This document shows positions 1 to 8,281 of a stretch of 64,000 nucleotides of DNA, in pieces; the first letter of the stretch is position 1; each line of letters starts with the position of its first letter. The DNA lies in assembly GCA_015064485.1 (NCBI GenBank), contig SVSD01000003.1, positions 1 to 64,000 of the forward strand, written 5' to 3'. The position numbers were made by a program, and so were the translations under genes. The notes below the pieces were generated by a model. The model searched no databases and was not told where the DNA came from. It worked only from the letters and a program-made list of their open reading frames with translations. Source of the DNA: Oscillospiraceae bacterium. GTDB lineage: Bacteria; Bacillota; Clostridia; Oscillospirales; CAG-382.

Positions 1-105
<105 letters not shown>

Positions 106-167
106 TTCTTCTGTGATTATCGTGGAAGGATATGCCCAAATCCGTGTATGTTTTCATACACCGATAC

Positions 168-244
168 TCCTCCTTAGCTCAGTTGGTTAGAGCACCTGAC
201 TGTTAATCAGGGGGTCGTTGGTTCAAGTCCAACAGGGGGAGCCA
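168..244 (+). tRNA. tRNA-Asn (GTT)
   Basis: Cloverleaf, acceptor TCCTCCT/AGGGGGA, anticodon GTT, encoded CCA. Confidence 0.95.
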
Positions 245-250
245 CTATTT

Positions 251-327
251 GGGCCATTAGCTCAGTTGGTTAGAGCAACCGGCTCATAACCGGTCGGTCC
301 GGGGTTCGAGTCCCTGATGGCCCACCA
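251..327 (+). tRNA. tRNA with CAT anticodon (elongator Met or lysidine-type Ile2; not resolved by eye)
   Basis: Acceptor GGGCCAT/ATGGCCC, anticodon loop ctcataa, CCA. Confidence 0.9.
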
Positions 328-333
328 AGTCAC

Positions 334-409
334 AGGGGTATAGCTCAGTTGGTAGAGCAGCGGTCTCCAAAACCGCGTGCCCAGGGTTCAAGTCCTTGTG
401 CCCCTGCCA
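334..409 (+). tRNA. tRNA-Trp (CCA)
   Basis: Acceptor AGGGGTA/TGCCCCT, anticodon CCA, encoded 3' CCA. Confidence 0.93.
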
Positions 410-414
410 TATCC

Positions 415-491
415 GGCTCGGTAGTTCAGTTGGTTAGAACGCTAGCCTGTCACGCTAGAGGTCGTGGGTTCGAGCCCCATCCGAGTCGCCA
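415..491 (+). tRNA. tRNA-Asp (GTC)
   Basis: Acceptor GGCTCGG/CCGAGTC, anticodon GTC, CCA. Confidence 0.95.
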
Positions 492-503
492 TTTAAACTA
501 TTT

Positions 504-579
504 GCCTCTGTAGCTCAGTTGGTAGAGCAGGGGACTGAAAATCCCCGTGTCGTTGGTTCGATTCCGACCGGAGGCACCA
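504..579 (+). tRNA. tRNA-Phe (GAA), copy 1
   Basis: Acceptor GCCTCTG/CGGAGGC, anticodon GAA, CCA. Confidence 0.95.
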
Positions 580-599
580 TTAAAATCAAAAAACCACCT

Positions 600-675
600 G
601 CGGATTTAGCTCATTTGGTAGAGCGCAACCTTGCCAAGGTTGAGGTGGCGGGTTCGAGCCCCGTAATCCGCTCCA
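600..675 (+). tRNA. tRNA-Gly (GCC), copy 1
   Basis: Acceptor GCGGATT/AATCCGC, anticodon GCC, CCA. Confidence 0.95.
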
Positions 676-682
676 ATCCTCT

Positions 683-756
683 GGCGCCATAGCCAAGCGG
701 TAAGGCAGAGGTCTGCAACACCTTTATCCCCAGTTCGATTCTGGGTGGCGCCTCCA
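683..756 (+). tRNA. tRNA-Cys (GCA)
   Basis: GGCGCCA...TGGCGCC acceptor, anticodon GCA, CCA. Confidence 0.93.
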
Positions 757-757
757 T

Positions 758-833
758 GCCTCTGTAGCTCAGTTGGTAGAGCAGGGGACTGAAAATCCCC
801 GTGTCGTTGGTTCGATTCCGACCGGAGGCACCA
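758..833 (+). tRNA. tRNA-Phe (GAA), copy 2
   Basis: Identical to 504-579. Confidence 0.95.
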
Positions 834-853
834 TTAAAATTAAAAAACCACCT

Positions 854-929
854 GCGGATTTAGCTCATTTGGTAGAGCGCAACCTTGCCAAGGTTGAGGT
901 GGCGGGTTCGAGCCCCGTAATCCGCTCCA
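854..929 (+). tRNA. tRNA-Gly (GCC), copy 2
   Basis: Identical to 600-675. Confidence 0.95.
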
Positions 930-931
930 TT

Positions 932-1007
932 GGGAGTTTAGCTCAGCTGGGAGAGCGTCTGCCTTACAAGCAGGATGTCAGCGGTTCGATCCCGTTAACT
1001 CCCACCA
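932..1007 (+). tRNA. tRNA-Val (TAC)
   Basis: Acceptor GGGAGTT/AACTCCC, anticodon TAC, CCA. Confidence 0.95.
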
Positions 1008-1012
1008 AAACA

Positions 1013-1040
1013 AAAATCCTATCTTTTGATAGGATTTTTT
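1013..1040 (+). terminator. Intrinsic terminator of the tRNA array
   Basis: aatcctatc-ttt-gataggatt followed by T run. Confidence 0.8.
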
Positions 1041-1204
1041 GTTTTCTATTATTCATTTTTAATTATTCAATATTCATCTTTCATTAAGTGCGACAGGGTT
1101 TTATTAATAATGAATGATGAAACTTCACGACTAATTGATACTTAAGGTGGTTTTGTTTATGCAAAACAAAAATTGTATATATCTAAGGTTCTGTTTATTT
1201 AAAT

Positions 1205-1240
1205 AAAAAAGACGGTCTTCATTCTGAGATTGTCTTTTTT
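1205..1240 (+). terminator. Putative hairpin/terminator
   Basis: aaaaaagacggtct-tcattctg-agattgtctttttt. Confidence 0.5.
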
Positions 1241-1262
1241 CTCTTATATTAATACACCATAA

Positions 1263-1955
1263 TTGCATAAATTTCAATTAAACGAGGTGATTAAAACGAT
1301 AGATATTAATACTTGGATGAAAGCCTTTTTGCAGACATTGAACGAAACTTTTGAAAGCCGTGTGTGGTTTGTCGGTTTGCAGGGAAGTTTCGCTCGCGGT
1401 GAAGCAACAGAAAAAAGTGATATTGATATTGTTGTGATTTTGAATGAAATGTCTACAGCAGACATTCATACTTATAATTCAATGCTTGATACAATCCTGC
1501 ACAGAGAGTTAATTTGCGGTTTTTTCTCGGGCAAAGATGAGATTTTTAATTGGGAACCTTCTGACTTATTCCAATTCTGTTACGACACCATACCGATTAT
1601 AGGAAGCCTTGACGAGGTGCTGTCAGTTATTGACAAAAACGCTGTAAATAGAGCCATCAAAACAGGTGCCTGCAATATTTTTCACGGATGTGTACAAAAT
1701 ATGCTGTATGAAAAGAGCGAAGATATTTTACTGGGACTATATAAATCTGCATCTTTTGTTGTACAGGCAATCGCTTTTAAACAAACAGGGGAATATATTA
1801 GGCATCAAAAAGATTTGCTCAAAGTTGTATCTTCCGATGAAATGATTATTGTCGAAACCTTCTTGCATTTGAAAAACGGTGGAGCTGTTGATTTTATTTC
1901 GATGTCTGAAGTATTGTTTACATGGTCAAAGAAACTGATTGCTGAAAATATTTAA
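1263..1955 (+). CDS. Nucleotidyltransferase-domain protein (pol-beta / aminoglycoside nucleotidyltransferase-like); start codon uncertain
   Basis: Motif GSFARGEATEKSDIDIVVI; ORF opens at TTG without a clear RBS. Confidence 0.7.
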   Translation: MHKFQLNEVIKTIDINTWMKAFLQTLNETFESRVWFVGLQGSFARGEATEKSDIDIVVILNEMSTADIHTYNSMLDTILHRELICGFFSGKDEIFNWEPSDLFQFCYDTIPIIGSLDEVLSVIDKNAVNRAIKTGACNIFHGCVQNMLYEKSEDILLGLYKSASFVVQAIAFKQTGEYIRHQKDLLKVVSSDEMIIVETFLHLKNGGAVDFISMSEVLFTWSKKLIAENI

Positions 1956-1988
1956 TCTGATTCCAATTTAACAAAGGTGTGGGATTAT

Positions 1989-2966
1989 ATGAACAGAGAA
2001 GAACTGCATAGCCTGATAAATGAGAAACAACCAAACATTTGTCAGATTGTCGCATATAGAAACAACGAGAAAGTATATTCTGACTGTTGGAATGGATATA
2101 AAGCAGACGATTGTACTCACATAATGTCAGCTACAAAAAGTATCAGTGCTCTTCTTATTGGAATTGCCCTGGATAAAGTACAAATTAAAAGCGTTGATGA
2201 TAAGGTTTTGGATTATTTTCCTGACTATAAAGTTAAAAGAGGCGAAAACACAATCCATAATGTTACCATAAAGCACCTGTTGACGATGAGAGCACCCTAT
2301 AAGTGCAAAGGCGACCCTTGGACAAAAGTTTGTTCAAGCGATAATTGGACATATTCATCTCTCGATTTTTTAGGCGGAAGAAAAGGATTAACGGATGAAT
2401 TCAACTATCAGACGGTGTGTTTGCATATACTTTCGGGGATTTTATATAAAGCAACAAATATGAAAACCGCAGATTACGCCAACAAGTACCTTTTTGAGCC
2501 TTTGGGAATTCCTGTTCATAAAAACTATTACGCAGAAACAGCGGAAGAACATAAACAGTTTACAATCGGAAAACTCCCAAAAGATAATATCTGGTTTAGT
2601 GATCCTGAGGGACTTGGAACTCCGGGATATGGACTTTGTATGTCCGCAGAAGATATGGCGAAAATAGGATTGTTATGCATCAATAAAGGTAAGTATAATG
2701 ATAAACAGATTGTGTCATCAAGGTGGATAGAAGAAATGACACGACCTCGAACCGTTGAAAGTAACAACTTCAGAGGAATGGACTACGGTTATCTGTGGTG
2801 GATTATAGATAGGCAAAACAATATTTATGCGGCTATCGGAAACAGCGGCAATGTTATTTATGTTAATTCAGTAAAGAATATTGTAGTATCTGTATCATCC
2901 TATTTCAAACCAACTGTATTTGACAGAGTTGATTTCATTCAGAAATATATAGAGCCGTATATTTAA
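1989..2966 (+). CDS. Serine hydrolase, beta-lactamase/class C family
   Basis: SATKSISALLIG (SxxK) motif; internal ATG at 1989 preceded by aaaggtg. Confidence 0.75.
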   Translation: MNREELHSLINEKQPNICQIVAYRNNEKVYSDCWNGYKADDCTHIMSATKSISALLIGIALDKVQIKSVDDKVLDYFPDYKVKRGENTIHNVTIKHLLTMRAPYKCKGDPWTKVCSSDNWTYSSLDFLGGRKGLTDEFNYQTVCLHILSGILYKATNMKTADYANKYLFEPLGIPVHKNYYAETAEEHKQFTIGKLPKDNIWFSDPEGLGTPGYGLCMSAEDMAKIGLLCINKGKYNDKQIVSSRWIEEMTRPRTVESNNFRGMDYGYLWWIIDRQNNIYAAIGNSGNVIYVNSVKNIVVSVSSYFKPTVFDRVDFIQKYIEPYI

Positions 2967-3064
2967 GAGTAACAAAATTTAATTGATTGTAAAATCTTGT
3001 AATATTCCAAATATATGATATAATAGTGTCATTAAATCAAATTTTACTATATAAGGAGCAGAAA

Positions 3065-4573
3065 ATGAAAAAGATTTTAAGCATTATTGTACTGATAGTA
3101 CTGATACTTAATGCTTTTGTTTTTAATACAATTTCTGAAACAAAACAGAAAAACATAAATGTTTTGATAGACGGAATTTATGTAGGCGGAAATAATGGAA
3201 AGCCTTTTGTTGAAGACAACAGAACTTTCGTCCCTGTAAGGGCTATTACCGAAAAAATGGGAGCGCAGGTTTTCTGGGACAACGATACAAGGACCGTATC
3301 TATAAGTAAATTGAATGAAAAAATTACTTATAATGACAAAGAATACTTTAATTGCACAACAGGAACAAAACTTGTTATTGATAAAAAGACAATTACAATA
3401 AGCCTGACAGATGAAAACGGTGTTGAAGTATTTTCTGTTGAAAGGGAAATGGATGTGTCCGCCAAAATCGTTGACGGAAGAACATATATCCCCGCAAGAT
3501 TTGTGGGCTACGCTCTCGGATATGATGTTTTATGGGAAGATAAACCCGATCTTGCATCTAAGGTCATCTATAAATTCACAGGAAAGCAAACGCTTGATTT
3601 TGGTGCAGATTCCGAAAATTTTTATGATCCGGTAAAAAGAATTGACTACGAATATGATAAAGAAAAATATCCTGATACCATCGTTATGAATGATATAGAG
3701 TATCCTTGTAGAAAAGGATATGGGGATGTTATAATTGTTGATGCCACAAACGGCAGATTTGAAGGCACTAAAATGATAAATGTCTTTCCTTACAGATGGA
3801 CAAGCAATAATATAATCATTGAATGTGATGACGATAAGTACAAAATCGACGAAAGCAAAACTTATTTGGAGAATTTTGAAACCTATTCGAAGTTTTATAC
3901 AGACAAAGTCGGGGAAAAAGTAGAAAACAACGGAAATGTGTACTACCCCGAATTCGTACTTGTAGAATCTTGCGGAATGTTTGGATTGATGGAAGGTGCC
4001 GGCAAACATATAACTAGTGCTCTTTGGGGATACGATTATATTGACAGGTCAAAAGATTATTATTTTGTAGTAAACAGAGCGCCGGTTGTTGATTCTTCAA
4101 AGATGTATTATATCAATGAAAAGCCGCCGGTTAATGTTGGTGGAAAAATTTATGGATCAACGCAACCCAACGATTCTGTTGCGATGCGGGGAATAAATAA
4201 AAACACATTGCTGTTTTTAAATGAATTCCTTGGAGAAACGGGACATCGTATATGGACAATGATGAACGATTACTATACAATGTCGGGATATTGCTATGTT
4301 GAGCCCGAAACCGAATGGACTAAAAAGTATCTTTTTGTTGATCAATGGGATGATATCAGCTTCCATTTGCCCGAAACATTAGATGGAATACCAACAGAAA
4401 CCGTTGAAAAATACGGGTTGACGGTTGTTGACAACAGAAGAATAGACTCGTTCACAGAACTTTTGACTTTGAAAACCGATAAACAGATAATATACATTGA
4501 GTATCGACCGATAAACTTAATGCTTTCGGTGGGTTCAGGTTATTATGTTCTTTTCGAAACAATTGAAAACTGA
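3065..4573 (+). CDS. Secreted protein with copper amine oxidase N-terminal-like repeats (stalk domain)
   Basis: Signal peptide MKKILSIIVLIVLILNAFVF; VLIDGIYV..NRTFVPVRAITEKMGAQVFWDNDTRTVSI. Confidence 0.7.
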   Translation: MKKILSIIVLIVLILNAFVFNTISETKQKNINVLIDGIYVGGNNGKPFVEDNRTFVPVRAITEKMGAQVFWDNDTRTVSISKLNEKITYNDKEYFNCTTGTKLVIDKKTITISLTDENGVEVFSVEREMDVSAKIVDGRTYIPARFVGYALGYDVLWEDKPDLASKVIYKFTGKQTLDFGADSENFYDPVKRIDYEYDKEKYPDTIVMNDIEYPCRKGYGDVIIVDATNGRFEGTKMINVFPYRWTSNNIIIECDDDKYKIDESKTYLENFETYSKFYTDKVGEKVENNGNVYYPEFVLVESCGMFGLMEGAGKHITSALWGYDYIDRSKDYYFVVNRAPVVDSSKMYYINEKPPVNVGGKIYGSTQPNDSVAMRGINKNTLLFLNEFLGETGHRIWTMMNDYYTMSGYCYVEPETEWTKKYLFVDQWDDISFHLPETLDGIPTETVEKYGLTVVDNRRIDSFTELLTLKTDKQIIYIEYRPINLMLSVGSGYYVLFETIEN

Positions 4574-4580
4574 AAAAGAA

Positions 4581-4606
4581 AGCCCCGGAACACGCCGGGG
4601 CTGTTT
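4581..4606 (+). terminator. Intrinsic terminator (convergent genes)
   Basis: agccccgg-aacacg-ccggggct + ttt. Confidence 0.7.
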
Positions 4607-4626
4607 GATATATAAATTTGCATTTT

Positions 4627-5427
4627 TTACATCATATCTTTTACAAATTCGCCTTTTGAAATGGTATAAACATAAGTGAAACCTATATCACGCAAGAATT
4701 TTCTTGTTTCGGCAAAATGGAAGTCGAGAGTGTTTGTCGCATGGCTGTCGGAATTTATCATAACCTTACCGCCGTTTTTCTTTATAACATAAAGAAGCTT
4801 TTCGTGGGGATAGGGGGTTGTTCTGTAGCCGCGGGAGATCGCACCGGTATTTACCTCAAATATACAGTCGCTTTCAAGGGCTTTTGTAAGATAATTTTCG
4901 GCAATTTCTTCGTATTTTTTATCCCCGAAAAATATCGGGAAATGCTTTTCATCAAACTTTGTTATAAGGTCGAAATGTCCGACGATATCGGGCTTTCTCT
5001 TTAATATATAGTCACAAAACGAGCTGTAATACAGATGAGCCATCCTGTAAGGATCTTCACCTAAAAGTTCAAAACACATTTTGAAGGTTTCGGGAGTGTC
5101 GTCGACGGGGAAGTATTTACCGTTTATCAGAAAGTAATGGGATGAACCCAGTATATAATCATAATCCGAGCGGTTCAGAATATGGGTAATATCTTCTTCG
5201 ACACCTGCGTATATTTCGATTTTGTCCTTGTATTTTTCTTTCAGTGTATTTATTTCGGAAAGATACTTTTCGGTTTCGGTCATACAGTAGGATTTGTCGT
5301 GCGGAGTAAATCCGTGTCCCGAAAAGCCGAGGGCGTCAAATCCTTTTTCGATTGCCGAAAGCACCATTTCTTCGGCTGAATTTATTCCGTCGCAATATTT
5401 TGTGTGGGTATGAAAATTACTTGACAT
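4627..5427 (-). CDS. PHP-domain phosphatase, histidinol-phosphatase family
   Basis: MSSNFHTHTKYCDGINSAEEMV ... GHFDLITKF ... INSDSHAT PHP motifs. Confidence 0.8.
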   Translation of the reverse strand: MSSNFHTHTKYCDGINSAEEMVLSAIEKGFDALGFSGHGFTPHDKSYCMTETEKYLSEINTLKEKYKDKIEIYAGVEEDITHILNRSDYDYILGSSHYFLINGKYFPVDDTPETFKMCFELLGEDPYRMAHLYYSSFCDYILKRKPDIVGHFDLITKFDEKHFPIFFGDKKYEEIAENYLTKALESDCIFEVNTGAISRGYRTTPYPHEKLLYVIKKNGGKVMINSDSHATNTLDFHFAETRKFLRDIGFTYVYTISKGEFVKDMM

Positions 5428-5588
5428 ATTTTACCTCATATCAAAATCAATAGAAGAATTATACCATATTTTATCCGGCAAAGCAAGACATAAAGCGTCA
5501 TTTTTACACAGGCAAATCTGTATATACGATTCAATTTATAAGACGGGGATGAAAACAAAAAAACACTTGCGTTTGCAAGTGTTTAAAT

Positions 5589-5665
5589 TGGCGACTCGGA
5601 TGGGGCTCGAACCCACGACCTCCAGCGTGACAGGCTGGCGTTCTAACCAACTGAACTACCGAGCC
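5589..5665 (-). tRNA. tRNA-Asp (GTC), copy 2
   Basis: Reverse-complement cloverleaf; anticodon GTC; CCA. Confidence 0.95.
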
Positions 5666-5667
5666 AT

Positions 5668-5743
5668 TGGTGGGAGTTAACGGGATCGAACCGCTGACAT
5701 CCTGCTTGTAAGGCAGACGCTCTCCCAGCTGAGCTAAACTCCC
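5668..5743 (-). tRNA. tRNA-Val (TAC), copy 2
   Basis: Reverse complement identical to 932-1007. Confidence 0.95.
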
Positions 5744-5894
5744 ATGGCTTTTCTATTTTTGTTAGCTTTACTGCCAACGGATGATATTATAGCACAGCTG
5801 AATTCATTTGTCAATAGCTTTTTTTAATTTTTTTGATTTATTTTTTCTTTTATGAGCATACTGTTATTATGTGCAAAAGAAAAGGGGAAATCAA

Positions 5895-6836
5895 ATGACG
5901 GGGATAGTTTCAGGTACAGCTTTTTTTATAATTGCAGTCGGAGTTTACCTTTGTGCTGCATATTTTGTATATTTGCGAGCTTTCAGATCAAAAAAGGATT
6001 ACAGCGACAACGAACTTGCCCTGCCGGGAAGCTCGGTCTTAAAGGTTACCGACGAGAGGATGTTAAAACTTATAAATGATATAGACGAAATTCCGCATGA
6101 GGAAATAGAAATATTTTCATTCGACGGCACAAAGCTTTTCGGAAGATACTATCATTTTTCTGACGATGCACCTTTAGACATACAGTTTCATGGTTATAAA
6201 AGCCGGGCATCAAGGGATTGCTGCGGAATATTCCGTATTTCCCGTGATATGGGGCATAATGTTTTGCTTGTGGACCAGCGTGCTCACGGAAAAAGCGGCG
6301 GTGTGACCATAACTTTCGGAATAAAGGAGAGATTTGATTGTCTTGAGTGGGCAAAATACGCTTCCGAAAGATTCGGAAAGGACAAGAAGATTTTGCTTTT
6401 CGGTCTTTCTATGGGGGCGGCAACGGTTCTTATGGCGTCATCTCTTGCGCTTCCTGAAGGTGTTGTCGGAATAATATCCGACAGCGCTTATACCTCCCCG
6501 AGAGATATTCTTTTTAAAGTCGGCAAACAATTACACTATCCGAAAAAAATTATGGGAATTTTTATTGCCGCAAGTGCGTTTATTTTCGGAGGCTTTGATA
6601 TCGACAGTGCAGACTGTATTGAATCGGTAAAAAACACAAAACTGCCCGTGCTTTTTTTGCACGGACAGGATGACTTTTTTGTTCCCTGCAGAATGAGCAG
6701 GAAGGTTTTTGCAGCATGTAAAGACAACAAAAGTATTGTGACTTTTTCAAACGGAGGACATTGTGCCGCATACATTTTTAATACCGAAAAGTATGTAAAT
6801 GCAATAAACGATTTTTGCAAAAGGACATTAAAATAA
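5895..6836 (+). CDS. Alpha/beta hydrolase
   Basis: GLSMGAATVLMAS nucleophile elbow, LPVLFLHGQDDFFVP; ATG at 5895 with upstream aaagggga. Confidence 0.8.
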   Translation: MTGIVSGTAFFIIAVGVYLCAAYFVYLRAFRSKKDYSDNELALPGSSVLKVTDERMLKLINDIDEIPHEEIEIFSFDGTKLFGRYYHFSDDAPLDIQFHGYKSRASRDCCGIFRISRDMGHNVLLVDQRAHGKSGGVTITFGIKERFDCLEWAKYASERFGKDKKILLFGLSMGAATVLMASSLALPEGVVGIISDSAYTSPRDILFKVGKQLHYPKKIMGIFIAASAFIFGGFDIDSADCIESVKNTKLPVLFLHGQDDFFVPCRMSRKVFAACKDNKSIVTFSNGGHCAAYIFNTEKYVNAINDFCKRTLK

Positions 6837-6847
6837 GCTCTTTGAGC

Positions 6848-6879
6848 TTTCACGAAGGGGAAAGTCCCCTTCGTGAAAA
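6848..6879. terminator. Bidirectional intrinsic terminator
   Basis: tttcacgaagggga-aag-tccccttcgtgaaaa between convergent genes. Confidence 0.75.
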
Positions 6880-6885
6880 TTCAAG

Positions 6886-8076
6886 TTACTGATTGCTGCA
6901 GTTACAGTTGTTGTTTTGAACCGAAGGTTCGCAAGGAACAAAAGGCGGACAGACGGGAAGAGGCAAACAGTTATCTCCGCTGACGGCATTATCGCTGCAG
7001 CAGCACTGCGAAAAGCAGGTGCAGTTGAGATTTCCCGTTTCGCAACAGTTTCCGTTTGTATTGCAGCCAGAAACGGTGTTGTTATTTTTGCAGTTTGAGT
7101 TTTCACACAAATTCTTAATGCAGTTAAATATTCTGCAAAGCTCGTCGATGTTGCAATCAGTATTTTCTGTGGAATCTCCCGATACCGCATTATTACACAT
7201 CTCGGTCTGGTTCGAAGAAACGCCGGAACACGAAGTACAGCCTGCGGATGTGCAGTTGCATTTACTGTTGCACGGACCGAAATTACAGCTTTCTTCACAG
7301 CAGCTTGTGTCATTCGGGCTTTCGCCGAGGGAGAGGATTTCTCCGCCGAGAATTCCGGAGGATACAAAAGTACATATCGCCGCAACATAAGCGTGGAAAC
7401 CGTTTTTTGTGATGAAGGCATAAAGTACACCGCCGTAGCAGAAAAAGCCCCTTACGCGGTAGCCGAACGGCAGTCTTTGTACCTTTGTCTGTCCGGTTGA
7501 TAAAAGAGTCGCTCTTATGAATGTCTGGGAAGATACAGTGCTTTCAAGACCTTCATAAAGAATACCCGAGTTTTCTGCTATTGCGGTATAATAAAGATTT
7601 TGCCCCGCATTTGAAAGTTGGGAGATTATTCTTCCTCTGTCACTTGCAATATACGAGTAAGCAAGATTGGCGACGGCAAGCATACAGTCGCTATCGTTAC
7701 AATTTCCGACGGGACCTATAAAAATAAGCTCTGTTGAAGGGGAATTGCAAAAAGCTCCCTGACAACAGGTCTGAGTTATGTTTTGAGGAAAAGAAATTTC
7801 GATATATCCTTGCTCATTGAAGCAAGGGGAGAGCAGATAGATTCTTGTTCTTTCGCTTTCGGCAACGGCATAAAATCTGCCGCCGCAGTAATATATTGAA
7901 AGAAACTTTCTTGTTGTTTTAAATACACATATTACCCTTGCGCACACATCGAGTTTGTAAACAGTTCTTCTGTCTGGCTGGAGTGCATAAAGATACTGTC
8001 CGTCGCTTGTGACCGAACTTATCGAAAGACCGCAGGGCGAGGGAATAGACATAAGAGTGTTATATCTGTTGTTCAA
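6886..8076 (-). CDS. Hypothetical protein with Cys/Asn-rich C-terminal tail
   Basis: ORF 396 aa, TTG start preceded by aaaaggggtc RBS; tail ...CETGNLNCTCFSQCCCSDNAVSGDNC... Confidence 0.75.
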   Translation of the reverse strand: MNNRYNTLMSIPSPCGLSISSVTSDGQYLYALQPDRRTVYKLDVCARVICVFKTTRKFLSIYYCGGRFYAVAESERTRIYLLSPCFNEQGYIEISFPQNITQTCCQGAFCNSPSTELIFIGPVGNCNDSDCMLAVANLAYSYIASDRGRIISQLSNAGQNLYYTAIAENSGILYEGLESTVSSQTFIRATLLSTGQTKVQRLPFGYRVRGFFCYGGVLYAFITKNGFHAYVAAICTFVSSGILGGEILSLGESPNDTSCCEESCNFGPCNSKCNCTSAGCTSCSGVSSNQTEMCNNAVSGDSTENTDCNIDELCRIFNCIKNLCENSNCKNNNTVSGCNTNGNCCETGNLNCTCFSQCCCSDNAVSGDNCLPLPVCPPFVPCEPSVQNNNCNCSNQ

Positions 8077-8155
8077 ATCAAAGACCCCTTTTTGTCAAAT
8101 AAAGTTTGTTATAGTATATGAAAAAAGATTTTTGTTTGACATAAAAAATTTAAAC

Positions 8156-8184
8156 TTGATTTTTCCAAAAATATGTGTTATAAT
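8156..8184 (+). promoter_or_regulatory. Sigma-A-type promoter
   Basis: TTGATT - 17 nt - TATAAT. Confidence 0.6.
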
Positions 8185-8281
8185 AAATTTATATTCCAGC
8201 ACACAGTATGCTGAAATTGTCGCTTGTTTGTTTTTTTATCATTAATATATACCAAAGTATTGAAAGGAAAGGTAAACACGG

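Noticed and set aside
773-1087. 104-aa ORF on the plus strand
   Set aside because: Entirely overlaps tRNA-Phe, tRNA-Gly and tRNA-Val genes; translation is of tRNA sequence.
6916-7430. ORFs on both strands overlapping the Cys-rich tail (including 6828-7430 minus, 200 aa)
   Set aside because: Alternative frames of a repetitive Cys/Asn-rich coding region; the 6886-8076 frame has the RBS and continuous ORF.
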